DNA of 64,000 bases from Mucilaginibacter sp. UR6-1. GTDB lineage: Bacteria; Bacteroidota; Bacteroidia; Sphingobacteriales; Sphingobacteriaceae. Positions 36,151 through 45,280 of this stretch are shown one piece after another. The notes beneath the pieces were generated by a model, which was not told the DNA's origin, searched no databases, and worked only from the letters and a program-made list of their open reading frames with translations. The stretch is from the NCBI RefSeq assembly GCF_020880975.1, contig NZ_JAJIWP010000002.1, positions 310,001-374,000 of the forward strand. Reading direction: 5' to 3'. Both the position numbers and the translations under genes were made by a program. The stretch's first letter is position 1; every line of letters starts with the position of its first letter.

Positions 36151-37137
36151 TTACAATAGCTTTTTTATTTTGTCCAAAACTGTTTCGAGTTCGTCCGGAT
36201 TTGTTCCCTGATGTACCACCCTTTGCTGAAGGTTATCACGATTAACTTCATTGTGTAAAAACAGTTTTGGAAAATCCAGTTTGAAGTTATCCATTTTTAT
36301 CCCACCTTTTCGAAAAATCTTCATATCTGCCTCGCTGACATCGCCAAAAAGCTCTTGAATTTGCTGATCATAGTGGTTTAAAGGATTAACAAACCCATTT
36401 TCCAGATCAAAATAGTCCCGTTGTAGAGGATTAAGTCTTAAGTAAGCCGAAATGATATCGTCGTTGTTGTCAATTAATGCAAATCCTTCGTCAGGCATAT
36501 AATTCTCCATTTCCCTTTTTACCAGTACATGGTAATCGATATCAAGTGTGGTTAATAAAGTTTTTAATTCTGCCAACTCGTTTGATTCATGCCCAGGGTA
36601 TTTGCTATCACTGTCGACAAGCACAAAACATCTGAGATAAAAATTTGGCGGCTTAGGACGATTTTCAAAGGTCGCAAGCTGTTCGTTGATTACGTGCTTG
36701 ATATTCCCGCGACCACCACCATTAACAATATTAATCCACCTGTGCTCCTGATAGCGACTTATCTTTTTGCTTCTTTTTTTAAAATTCTTTACTAGTGATT
36801 CTAAAAAAGGTTTATCATTCAGACTATTTTCAACGATGATAGAAAGCGGTTGATTAAAATAGATGATACCCTCAACCAAACTTAAAACGTCATCATCTGG
36901 CTCTATGGAAACAAAATAATCTGGTGCAACGCTTTGTGTGATAAATTGGTTGTAATAATACTCTAATGTTTCTTTGTCATTTTTGCTCAAGCTGATATAT
37001 AGCATGGATTCGCGTATCAAACTTAAATCCACAAAGATATCATAGCGATGATCGATAGCGCTTAAATGCAATAACAAACAGAACTGGTTATGATTGGCCT
37101 CAGACTCAAAGATGGCCGGGTCAAATTCAATGATCAT
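36151..37137 (-). CDS. TOPRIM-like protein (DUF4435-like)
   Basis: From MIIEFDPAIF it is 328 aa and its ATG overlaps the ATPase stop by 11 bp. A TOPRIM-type core is visible: Glu103 in LSIIVENSLND, a GGGRGN loop (140-145), Asp175-x-Asp177 in FVLVDSDSKYPG and Arg208/Glu in VKREMENYMPDE. The last block resembles the IENYL element of DUF4435 and OLD nucleases. In PARIS the matching pair is AriA (ATPase) and AriB (DUF4435). It is probably the effector nuclease of the three-gene set. Family assignment is by motif only. Confidence 0.65.
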   Translation of the reverse strand: MIIEFDPAIFESEANHNQFCLLLHLSAIDHRYDIFVDLSLIRESMLYISLSKNDKETLEYYYNQFITQSVAPDYFVSIEPDDDVLSLVEGIIYFNQPLSIIVENSLNDKPFLESLVKNFKKRSKKISRYQEHRWINIVNGGGRGNIKHVINEQLATFENRPKPPNFYLRCFVLVDSDSKYPGHESNELAELKTLLTTLDIDYHVLVKREMENYMPDEGFALIDNNDDIISAYLRLNPLQRDYFDLENGFVNPLNHYDQQIQELFGDVSEADMKIFRKGGIKMDNFKLDFPKLFLHNEVNRDNLQQRVVHQGTNPDELETVLDKIKKLL

Positions 37138-38365
37138 CTTTCTTATCGGCTGAAGCGGTTCGAGTGGCAAGTTGAGCTGTTCGGATAGCTAGCGTTTCAT
37201 CCAAAGTTTCGCTAAAGACATTTTCAGGCCAAAAATCAACCTCTCCAGATGCGTTGACATTGATTTCTTTTAAAGAACTGGAGTTGGTTTCTCCGTCGTA
37301 ATCGACCCAATACATTTTAAGATCTTCCGGATCAAGCTTCCCTTCTGCAATCATCCTTCTTAATCTCAGCACAAAGTTTTGCGAATGGGTCTCAATCAGG
37401 TATCGTTTACTCAATTTTTGGGTGGCTTCCGCAAAAAGCTGCGCCAGGTTGCCATGGGCAGCAGGGTGTAGATGCAACTCGGGTTGTTCTATGATCGTGA
37501 GATAATCATTTCCCGGCAAATGCGCATTAACCACCAATGGTAAAGCCTGACTCATACCCTGACCCGCATCAGCAATATTGACATTAAATTTTTTATCTTC
37601 TCTGGTAAGTTCAACCTTACAAAATGATTGAAGGTTGTTATTTACGGTCAATCCCCAGCCGTCAAAATTTGCCTTATACCAATCACTAACCGCCTTGACA
37701 AGCTCACCTTCTGATTTCAGAGAATCAATACCAAGAATATAATAGGCATCGATACCATCTACACCAACCTTGTCTATCGCCCGGAACGTCCGCAATTGGA
37801 ATGTCCGCATGCTATTTGCATACACACGAAAGGGTCCAATATAATCGGTTTTAATCCTGATATCGTTTAGCCATAAGTGCCGGTCTGTTTCACTACCATC
37901 AGCATTTCTGATCTCGTCCAGATTAAATCCCTCAAATGTCAGTAAATACTCTTTCCCATCTACCGCATCTTTATAATTGTTGGTGGCGGCTGAGTAATTA
38001 AAATCGCCCGTGTTGTTTAACCGCCAAGAGTAAATATTGGGTATTGTATTTTTTTCAAAATCAGAAACAATCTTAATGTTTAGCACATTATTTTGGGCCG
38101 AGGTCACCTCAAATTCCAAAACAGCATTTGGAATTCGCCCATAAAAGATATCACGATAATCGTCTCCAAATTGTACGCCGTCATAATCCACCGTAAATGG
38201 TTCACCGATAACATTATTAAAAGAATTATCGATCAACACCGGAAGCTTTGTAACCGCGCTTTTGCCAGAACTGTTTTTACCGATAATGATCGTCATCGGT
38301 TTTAGCTCAAGTTCCTGGTAGTCTTTGAATGATTTATAATTTTTAAAGCGAATCTTATTTATCAT
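37127..38365 (-). CDS. AAA15/OLD-type ATPase
   Basis: 412 aa. It begins INKIRFKNYKSFKDY, typical of RecF/OLD ATPases, with Walker A GKNSSGKS (29-36), signature-like DAGQGMSQALPLV, Walker B TIIEQPELHLHP (Glu293) and switch His in LIETHSQNF. The ELHLHPAAHGNLAQLF block is like ATPases carrying DUF3696. No TOPRIM domain is fused; that function is in the next gene. It leads an operon with the TOPRIM-like and DUF262 genes. Confidence 0.82.
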   Translation of the reverse strand: MINKIRFKNYKSFKDYQELELKPMTIIIGKNSSGKSAVTKLPVLIDNSFNNVIGEPFTVDYDGVQFGDDYRDIFYGRIPNAVLEFEVTSAQNNVLNIKIVSDFEKNTIPNIYSWRLNNTGDFNYSAATNNYKDAVDGKEYLLTFEGFNLDEIRNADGSETDRHLWLNDIRIKTDYIGPFRVYANSMRTFQLRTFRAIDKVGVDGIDAYYILGIDSLKSEGELVKAVSDWYKANFDGWGLTVNNNLQSFCKVELTREDKKFNVNIADAGQGMSQALPLVVNAHLPGNDYLTIIEQPELHLHPAAHGNLAQLFAEATQKLSKRYLIETHSQNFVLRLRRMIAEGKLDPEDLKMYWVDYDGETNSSSLKEINVNASGEVDFWPENVFSETLDETLAIRTAQLATRTASADKKDDH

Positions 38366-38949
38366 AGGTTTCTTTTGAGCAAAACAAAACTAACTAATTT
38401 AAGAAAGTTATTTGGTCTCTCTTTTGAAAATCCCGAACTAGATCAATAATAAGATATTGCGACAAGTTGAACGTGGAAACTGCTGATTTCAATCGAACTA
38501 AATTCGCTTTAAAATTTTGACTCCCCCGTTGGCTGCTTACCTTACTGTTGCTATCCTTTAGGAAATAGTCATCGAATCACTTTTTGGAGGTTTTAAAGCT
38601 TTCCGGTTAAGCGACGACGACGACAGTGATACTCCGACCTTTAATCTTTCTTTCAACTACCTCTTTATTTCCATATTGGGGGTTGAATTAAGCACATAGC
38701 CGAATTATTGCCCGAACTACTTTTCTTTTTAAAGAAAAGTAGCAAAAGAAACATTAGTTTAGACAGATCAGTTATTTGCTAATGGATAGAATTTTTATTT
38801 CACCTGGGGTGTAAATCAATTGAGTTAGCGCGGTGTCTCGGATTTGGGAGGTAGCCATTTTGAATATTCTAAAACATCATAGGCACCGTTCCACTAAATT
38901 GCAGCAAAGAAATAAGTTTAAAAAGGAATGCTGTTGCCGGTTTACCAGG
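38366..38949. other. Intergenic region with REP-like palindrome
   Basis: No gene is seen. It should contain the promoter of the ATPase operon close to 38390. A perfect 12-bp palindrome (38717-38742) sits in the middle. Confidence 0.55.
38717..38742. repeat. REP-like palindrome
   Basis: CTACTTTTCTTT, TT, AAAGAAAAGTAG is a perfect 26-bp hairpin followed by CAAAAGAAAC. Similar ACTTTT-loop-AAAAGT hairpins with a CAAAAG tail are, as I recall, widespread intergenic repeats in Sphingobacteria. Confidence 0.6.
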
Positions 38950-39276
38950 TTAAACAAAATCGTAGTCATCGTTATCTGGAATCAAGTTAAAGTAACCATG
39001 AGCTGCAATACAACCTATATCTAACACGTTAAGTTCCTTTTTTAAGCTGTTCTTTAAAGCTTCTCCTATACCAGGCGTCCAATCACTTTCAAAAGTTAAA
39101 ATACCACCAATTATCTTAATAGGTGGCTTTGCAGCGTACGTACCACCCGCGTGAGGTATCGGCAAACTGGTTCTATGTAGATCTCGCACTGTTTTAAGCT
39201 TCTCGGCGGCATATTTAACATATTGGGCGTTGATTGTTTGCTTGGCCTCAAAACCCGCATAAAGGGTTATTCGCAA
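38950..39276 (-). pseudogene. C-terminal remnant of a DUF6602-like protein
   Basis: A 108-codon frame with real protein character: EKLKTVRDLHR, IPHAGGTYAAKPP, GGILTFESDW and LDIGCIAAHGYF. It resembles the nuclease-like DUF6602 proteins found in defence islands. A stop lies directly upstream of the first codon and no N-terminal half is present, so the gene is truncated. Assignment to the family is from memory. Confidence 0.45.
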
Positions 39277-39477
39277 AATTCATAATGACTTGTGATTTAT
39301 GAATAAGCCATGAGGCAGTAAAGTTTTTTCTTATTCCGTCAGTGAGCTAATGGGTTTTTACTAACTTTTTTAGTGGCACAAGACCGGCATTTTAACTAAT
39401 TTAGCACAGATTTGGAGTGAAGTGATGTCAATCACGCAAATGCATCCATTAATCGCTGAGATTAATTATTATATCAA

Positions 39478-40593
39478 ATGACAATGCACTATGACAAATA
39501 CCATCAGACAGAATCAATCCTTGAAAATGTATCTTTTCAAGAGTCTGAAATTTTAAAAATTAAGAATACTTCGACTAGAAATCAGGATTTTCAACAAGCT
39601 AAACAAGGGAAGAATGACGAGTTTTACACCTCTTTAGAAGATATAGAGCTAGAAATGATTCATTACACTAATCACTTTACGGGAAAGGTTGTTTATTGCA
39701 ACTGTGATGATCCTCGTGAAAGTAATTTCTTTCGATATTTTTATAAGAACTTCGAAAAACTTGGTCTAAAAAAATTAATAACATCGTGCTATAAGAGCCT
39801 AAATGCAAATTCATTTAATAGCGAGATATCAGAAAAAGCGGTATACCTTGAATATTGTGGCAGGGAAAGTTATAATAATTATTCAAAAGATGAATTTGTA
39901 CACACAAAACAATTCGAAGGGGACGGCGACTTTCGTAGTGATGAAAGTGTAGAACTACTACAACAAGCAGATATTGTTGTAACGAATCCTCCGTTTTCAC
40001 TTTTTAAGGAATATTGCGCTCAATTAGTGCGATACAAAAAAAAGTTCATCATAATAGGTAATATGAACGCTGTCACCTATAAGGATATCTTTCCGCTAAT
40101 TCAAAATAATGAATTGTGGTATGGTCCAAGTATTCGAAGTGGTGACAGGGAATTTCGTGTTCCTTCTACTTACCCACTCGCAGCATCAGGAACACGAAAA
40201 GATGAGGACGGAAACAAATATGTTCGGGTTAAGGGCGTGCGTTGGTTCACTAACCTTGATTTTCAAAGCAGACATAGGGATTTACCCCTCGAAAAAAACT
40301 ACTCCCCTATTAAAAACCCAAGGTATGCAAATTATGATGCTATAGAAGTTAGTAAAACGAAAGATATACCGTTCGATTTTGAAGGACAAATGGGCGTCCC
40401 CATTTCATTCTTAGATCAGTATAATCCCGATCAATTCGAGATACTTGGCACAAGTAGAACCTTGAGTCGACCAATGTCTGAAATAGCGAAAAAAGGGACA
40501 TACTCACAAGGTGGCCCACGTTTCTATTTGCCCAATGGTGATGGTACCTATCGTCGAATGTATGAACGAATAATTATTAAAAAAAAAAAGTAA
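39478..40593 (+). CDS. EcoRI-type adenine DNA methyltransferase
   Basis: 371 aa with the EcoRI methylase pattern: QAKQGKNDEFYTSLEDIELE, VYCNCDDPRESNFFRYF and catalytic motif IV VVTNPPFSLFKEY. It should methylate adenine N6 in a specific site. It is the first of five closely packed plus-strand genes ending with mcrC; the next starts 4 bp after its stop. The genes of this cassette are AT-richer than the mobilization genes that follow, suggesting separate origin. Confidence 0.87.
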   Translation: MTMHYDKYHQTESILENVSFQESEILKIKNTSTRNQDFQQAKQGKNDEFYTSLEDIELEMIHYTNHFTGKVVYCNCDDPRESNFFRYFYKNFEKLGLKKLITSCYKSLNANSFNSEISEKAVYLEYCGRESYNNYSKDEFVHTKQFEGDGDFRSDESVELLQQADIVVTNPPFSLFKEYCAQLVRYKKKFIIIGNMNAVTYKDIFPLIQNNELWYGPSIRSGDREFRVPSTYPLAASGTRKDEDGNKYVRVKGVRWFTNLDFQSRHRDLPLEKNYSPIKNPRYANYDAIEVSKTKDIPFDFEGQMGVPISFLDQYNPDQFEILGTSRTLSRPMSEIAKKGTYSQGGPRFYLPNGDGTYRRMYERIIIKKKK

Positions 40594-40597
40594 AAGT

Positions 40598-41620
40598 ATG
40601 TCATTCCGTTATTTGGGAAACAAGACAAAACTTACAGATTGGATAATTGGTGAGATAAGTAAGGTAATACCTTCTGGTTCTTCAATTGCGGATCCTATGT
40701 GTGGTACTGCATCTGTTTCATTAGCGTTGGCTCAAGCAGGATATTCTGTGACTGCTGCAGATTCTTTAGCTTTTCCGGTTATTCATGCCCGCGCTCGTTT
40801 GTTAGCCAAAAAACCTCCAGCATTTAAAGCTTTTGGAGGATATGATAAAGCAATAACTTGGCTTCGATCCGTTCCATCAAAGGAAGGATATTTTTTTAAA
40901 GAGTTTGGTGATAAGGGGCAACCTGCTAATGGACGTCAGCCTCGTTTATACTTCTCTGCTGATAATGCTGCACGTATCGATGGAGTTAGGGAAGCTATAC
41001 GCGATTTAGCAAGGTCTGGCGATTTAGATGAACTTGAACATAGCTTGATGCTTCATAGCTTAATATTATCAACTAATAAAGTTGCTAATATTAGTGGCAC
41101 TTATGGCTACTTCTTGAAAGAGCTATCCAAAAATGCTCAACAGACAATAACATTCGAACCTCTTTACTTTGAGGAAACGCCTGGCAATCATTCTGTAATG
41201 TTGGGCTCTATTGAAAAACACGCCTCTAGCATTTCTACAGATGCAGTTTATCTAGATCCTCCTTATACAAAAAGACAATATGCCGGTAATTATCACATTC
41301 TCGAAACTTTGGCCAGAGAGGATGAGCCAATAGCTGAAGGCGACGGTGGCCTCAGAGCATGGCAAGAGCACGCATCGGACTTCTGTTACCGGCGCTTTGC
41401 TGGTCAGGCGTTTCGTAAAACTCTTGAACTTCTAAGTGTTCCTCATATATTTATATCTTATAGCCAAGATGGGCAAGTTCACGAAGATGAACTTCTTGCA
41501 ATTTTGCAAGATTATGGAAAAGTGACAGTACATGAAAAATTCTATAATAGATATCGTAGCAACAAAAAGGTGCAAGCAGGCAATCTTTTAGAGCGCCTTT
41601 ATCATGTTGAAAGATTTTAA
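40598..41620 (+). CDS. D12-class adenine DNA methyltransferase
   Basis: 340 aa with FRYLGNKTKLTDWI at the start, SAM-binding ADPMCGTASVSLALA and catalytic DPPYTKRQYAGNYH. The order is that of Dam-like, D12-class enzymes (alpha type). A second m6A enzyme beside the EcoRI-type one suggests that the two strands of an asymmetric site are methylated separately, or that two sites are protected. It lies 3 bp before the 186-aa gene. Confidence 0.88.
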   Translation: MSFRYLGNKTKLTDWIIGEISKVIPSGSSIADPMCGTASVSLALAQAGYSVTAADSLAFPVIHARARLLAKKPPAFKAFGGYDKAITWLRSVPSKEGYFFKEFGDKGQPANGRQPRLYFSADNAARIDGVREAIRDLARSGDLDELEHSLMLHSLILSTNKVANISGTYGYFLKELSKNAQQTITFEPLYFEETPGNHSVMLGSIEKHASSISTDAVYLDPPYTKRQYAGNYHILETLAREDEPIAEGDGGLRAWQEHASDFCYRRFAGQAFRKTLELLSVPHIFISYSQDGQVHEDELLAILQDYGKVTVHEKFYNRYRSNKKVQAGNLLERLYHVERF

Positions 41621-41623
41621 TCC

Positions 41624-42184
41624 ATGGCAACAAAATTAAATATTGAGAGTATCTGGTGGCGAAACGTACAGCCAGGAGAATTTTATAACATAGAGCGCCA
41701 CCACAGGATTGAGGGTGGTGGAGGGTCATTATATATTGAAATCCCTAGTTCTATGGTTCCTCAAACTCTTAATTTCCTCGATGTTACAGAAACCGACTTT
41801 AATTCTATGGCATCTTTAGTTATCGAGGCTTTTGTTATTGGAAATCCTAAAATATCTGGACCGATTGAATTTCGCAGTAAAGCCGGTGGACGTATGCGCA
41901 TAGCGAATCAAAATCGACGACAACCTAGCTCACAAAGACATCCAGCTTGGACATCTACGCTTGGTTTCCCTAGGGCGTCAGACGAAGTATCTAATAAAAA
42001 TGAAGCTTTAGAATTTTTTCCTGAAGGTGGCTTGCGTATTTATATCGCCAAGACTGTTGATGGAAACTATTATGCAGGTTTTACCAAAGGGCATCGTCCC
42101 TCCAATATAAAAGAAAATAACCCAATGTTCGAACTTTATAGTACCAATGTTGGCGGAGTAATTAATGCAAAACATGACAGATAA
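41624..42184 (+). CDS. Unknown protein between methyltransferase and mcrB
   Basis: 186 aa, no family recognised. Visible blocks are ESIWWRNVQPGEFYNIERHH near the start, GPIEFRSKAGGRMRIANQN in the middle (basic) and a C-terminal GGLRIYIAKTVDGNYYAGF. The gene overlaps mcrB by 20 bp (or 11 bp if mcrB starts at 42174). Because this McrB lacks an N-terminal DNA-binding domain, this protein may supply DNA recognition. It could also be a nuclease; no catalytic motif stands out. Confidence 0.6.
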   Translation: MATKLNIESIWWRNVQPGEFYNIERHHRIEGGGGSLYIEIPSSMVPQTLNFLDVTETDFNSMASLVIEAFVIGNPKISGPIEFRSKAGGRMRIANQNRRQPSSQRHPAWTSTLGFPRASDEVSNKNEALEFFPEGGLRIYIAKTVDGNYYAGFTKGHRPSNIKENNPMFELYSTNVGGVINAKHDR

Positions 42185-43328
42185 ACTGAGTGATATTCTT
42201 GCCTCGTGGGAAGAGGGGCGGAATGTATTGTTATATGGCCCTCCGGCAACAGGCAAAACAAGATTAATAAGTGAGCTGTTCCAAATATTGAAATCATCAC
42301 ATGAGAGTGATAATGGTATTGTTCTCGATCCAGATGATGCAAACGCTCCATTTAGCAGGCCAGAACAAGTTTTACCGATTCCGAAGCCAGTTAAAGTTAT
42401 TTGGACTACATTCCATCAATCTTACGGTTATGAGGATTTTGTTCTAGGATTAAGACCTGAAATAACAATATCAGGTACTAAGCTTAAGCCATTTGCTGGA
42501 GTTTTTCTTGATGCTGCTTTGGAACTATCCGACACTTCATCAAAATACAAATCAGTCGTGATTTTTATTGATGAAATTAACCGAGGTAATGCGGCTCGCA
42601 TTTTTGGCGAGTTTATGACATTTCTCGATTTTGATTACCGTAGCGACGGTCGTTCACCCCTTCCTATACCGCTTCGACAACTCAAGTACATAGACGGCCA
42701 AAGTGAAGATATTTACCGAGCCGAAGGGCAAGTTGCTAAAATTCCCGTTGGATTTGAATTTCCAAAGCACATTTATATTATCGCCACGATGAATAGTGTC
42801 GATAGAGCTGCTGTACCAATTGACAGCGCTCTTGCAAGAAGATTTGACCGAATTGAAATGCGTCCAGATCCATCGGTGCTTGCACAAAAATGGGGATTAA
42901 ACGAAAGTTTGCTTCGTGCTCCAACAGATGATAACTGGGAAGCTTTAAGTCCTCTGGAATCTGCATATCTGATTCTCGATCGTTTAAATTTAGCCATTGC
43001 TGCTGACCTTGGAACTGAATTTGAGCTTGGTCATGGTCTACTTACCCAGCTGTCAATTAGTGATACAGCAGACGATGCTATCTGGCAAGATCTAGCTAAG
43101 TCATGGGATGAAGTTATTTACCCTCAACTGGAAGACAGATATTCAGGTAGGCCAGAACAATTAATTGAATTACTTCGGGTTGATACCGCGCCGCCAAATG
43201 GTGATTATGCATGGACACTTCGATCCCAATTAGGTAGTAACATACAGGCGAGAACTCTAACTCCAGTTCGCGTAAGCGAGCTTACTCCTGAAGTAATAAA
43301 GAGGTCATTTAGGTGGCTTACTCGTTGA
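42165..43328 (+). CDS. mcrB: McrB-like AAA+ GTPase
   Basis: 387 aa. Walker A is GPPATGKT, Walker B VVIFIDEINRGNAARIFGE, and the McrB nucleotide signature appears as MNSVDRA in place of the usual MNTxDRS; the arginine finger region is ALARRFDRIEM. There is almost no sequence before the AAA+ core, so the N-terminal DNA-binding domain of E. coli McrB is absent. It ends overlapping mcrC by 1 bp (TGATG). In LlaJI-like systems the same motor cleaves unmethylated target sites. Confidence 0.87.
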   Translation: MQNMTDKLSDILASWEEGRNVLLYGPPATGKTRLISELFQILKSSHESDNGIVLDPDDANAPFSRPEQVLPIPKPVKVIWTTFHQSYGYEDFVLGLRPEITISGTKLKPFAGVFLDAALELSDTSSKYKSVVIFIDEINRGNAARIFGEFMTFLDFDYRSDGRSPLPIPLRQLKYIDGQSEDIYRAEGQVAKIPVGFEFPKHIYIIATMNSVDRAAVPIDSALARRFDRIEMRPDPSVLAQKWGLNESLLRAPTDDNWEALSPLESAYLILDRLNLAIAADLGTEFELGHGLLTQLSISDTADDAIWQDLAKSWDEVIYPQLEDRYSGRPEQLIELLRVDTAPPNGDYAWTLRSQLGSNIQARTLTPVRVSELTPEVIKRSFRWLTR

Positions 43329-44593
43329 TGGAAAATAAAAGAATCCAACTCCAAGAGTATGGAGAACCTGTTGTTCTTCGATCTAATGAGATTGATATTC
43401 CAACTCTTATCGAAGCAAGTAATCGTTGGAGAAAAATTTTAGGCCTTTCTGGTGAGCCTTTTAAAATCGAAACTATCGCAAATGGGCAAATTCAATTGCG
43501 TGCGGAAGCAATTACAGGCGTGGTACGAGTTGGAAATACAGATATTGAGATTGCACCAAAGTTTTTAGATTCTTCCGAAGGAATTTGGCAAAGCGTACTT
43601 TGGAGAATACTTATGGTAGTTGAGGGTGGATATATTGATACAAACTTAACCTCAGCTCACCATGGTACAGCGTTATCCATTCCAGACCTTCTCGCTGAAA
43701 TGTTTTTAGCATCTTATGCGCAAGGTGCGGCACGTGGGTTACCAAGAAACTATTTATCCGAGCAAAATCAAGGTGAATGTCTCAAAGGAGCATTTGATGT
43801 GTCTCGTATTAGTGAGTGGGTTTCCCGACCATGGATTATGCCCTACGTGGCTGACTATTTCACAGATGATACAACTCTAGCAAGATTACTTTATTGGTCG
43901 GCAAGGTGCCTATCCGCAACAGTAAAACTTCCAAGCAGGGCTAAGTCGTTGCGCGAGATTGCATCTAGCCTTGCTCATGTTGGCAGGCATCCACCGCATT
44001 TAATAGAAGCAAGACGAACTCAACTTAGTGCTCAGCATCAAGGCCTCGAAGCTGCAAGAATGGTTGGATTGCTGCTTTTGGAAGGCGCAGGAGTGAACTA
44101 TGCTAAAGGTAAACATGCACTTTCAGGTTTTTTGTGGAACTCGGACGCCATCTATGAGAACTACATCTTTTGGGTCTGTCAACGAGCAGCAAACAGACGA
44201 GCGATGAAAGTAACAAAAAATGAATTAATTTTTGGTAATGTTCAAAATGGATTAGGTAGTAAGCTAAAAACGACACCCGATGTAGTATTCCGAGACGCAA
44301 GTGGCAAGCCTTTTGCCATAACTGACGCGAAGTACAAACTCCTGGGTTCTCGCCCGAAAGCATCAGATATTTATCAAGTTTTTACCGCAGGCCATATCTT
44401 GGGCTGTCAAAAAGTATCGCTCACTTATCCTTCATCCAACAGTCGAGAACCAACGGTTTGGCGCATTCCCTCTGCGTTGGAAGGGAAAGATATAATATTA
44501 ACAGCCCTTCCAATAAATTTGATGAGTTTGTCTACGCCACTTGGGCAAGAAGCATTAATCGAAGATGTCGTTTGTTGGCTAGATGCTGAATGA
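43328..44593 (+). CDS. mcrC: McrC-like nuclease subunit
   Basis: 421 aa from MENKRIQLQEYG; a GTG 15 bp upstream is an alternative start. The N-terminal part contacts McrB in this family. The C-terminal PD-(D/E)xK nuclease is visible as TTPDVVFRDASGKPFAI then TDAKYK. Start and stop of mcrC and mcrB share TGATG. With two adenine methyltransferases in the operon it probably forms a restriction-modification system rather than a purely methyl-directed one. Confidence 0.85.
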   Translation: MENKRIQLQEYGEPVVLRSNEIDIPTLIEASNRWRKILGLSGEPFKIETIANGQIQLRAEAITGVVRVGNTDIEIAPKFLDSSEGIWQSVLWRILMVVEGGYIDTNLTSAHHGTALSIPDLLAEMFLASYAQGAARGLPRNYLSEQNQGECLKGAFDVSRISEWVSRPWIMPYVADYFTDDTTLARLLYWSARCLSATVKLPSRAKSLREIASSLAHVGRHPPHLIEARRTQLSAQHQGLEAARMVGLLLLEGAGVNYAKGKHALSGFLWNSDAIYENYIFWVCQRAANRRAMKVTKNELIFGNVQNGLGSKLKTTPDVVFRDASGKPFAITDAKYKLLGSRPKASDIYQVFTAGHILGCQKVSLTYPSSNSREPTVWRIPSALEGKDIILTALPINLMSLSTPLGQEALIEDVVCWLDAE

Positions 44594-44923
44594 AAGATTT
44601 ACCCTTTCTGTAAAAGGCTATAATAGAGAAGCAAATTTACTAGGCCTTTTCGCATTAAATATTTACTGGATTACATAACAAAATAGTTATTGACCTACAG
44701 ATAATGCTGACTTAATGTGCAGCCCTACTTGATAGTCAAGCAAGCCATGTTTTGGGCAGCCCAAAACGTCTTGCCGGGATACCCGGACCCGATATACCTC
44801 ACTTCGTTCCGCATATCAAAACTAACTAATGCAGTTTAAAGGGTTTAACGGCTTGTAACAAACAGGCGCCTTGTTACGCTTAATGCTAAACGGCAGTTTA
44901 AAGCCGCAGAAGATTAATTGAAC
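44594..44923. other. oriT-like region upstream of mobC
   Basis: No gene is seen. Two clear inverted repeats lie here: GTTTTGGGC/GCCCAAAAC around one base (44749-44767) and GTAACAA/TTGTTAC with a GGCGCC-containing loop (44855-44877). Position directly before mobC and the relaxase is where transfer origins of mobilizable elements usually sit. Confidence 0.55.
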
Positions 44924-45280
44924 ATGGCGCGACCAAAAGTATCGGAAGAAGCAAAGCGAAAATATAAAATAACCGTCCGGCTGAACAGCAGGGAACGGCT
45001 TCGCATTGAAGAGGCCGCTAAGACTACCGGCGTGTCAACTTACCGGCTTGTTCGTGATAAACTTTTGAAAGGCAAATTCCCTGAACCGAAAATAGCCAAA
45101 ACGGACATCGGCGTGTATATCGAGCTGAAGCGAATCGGCAACAACATCAATCAACTGGCGAAACACGCCAATACAGGCAAGTTTTCGCCAGATATACGCT
45201 CCACGCTGTCGCAACTGCGTGAGCAGCAGCAACTCATCTTAAAGCTCTTACTTTATGATAGCGGTTCAAAAGATCGGTAA
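44924..45280 (+). CDS. mobC: MobC-like relaxosome protein
   Basis: 118 aa from the ATG at 44924 (a TTG two codons earlier is possible). The N-terminus MARPKVSEEAKRKYKITVRLN is a ribbon-helix-helix-like basic region. The C-terminal IGNNINQLAKHANTGKF is the MobC signature seen in Bacteroidota mobilizable elements. MobC binds oriT and helps strand separation. It overlaps the relaxase start by 26 bp. Confidence 0.85.
   Translation: MARPKVSEEAKRKYKITVRLNSRERLRIEEAAKTTGVSTYRLVRDKLLKGKFPEPKIAKTDIGVYIELKRIGNNINQLAKHANTGKFSPDIRSTLSQLREQQQLILKLLLYDSGSKDR

Noticed and set aside
39478..41620. BREX or DISARM system
   Set aside because: The genes include methyltransferases but no PglZ, BrxC, DrmA/B or helicase proteins; McrBC is the restriction partner.
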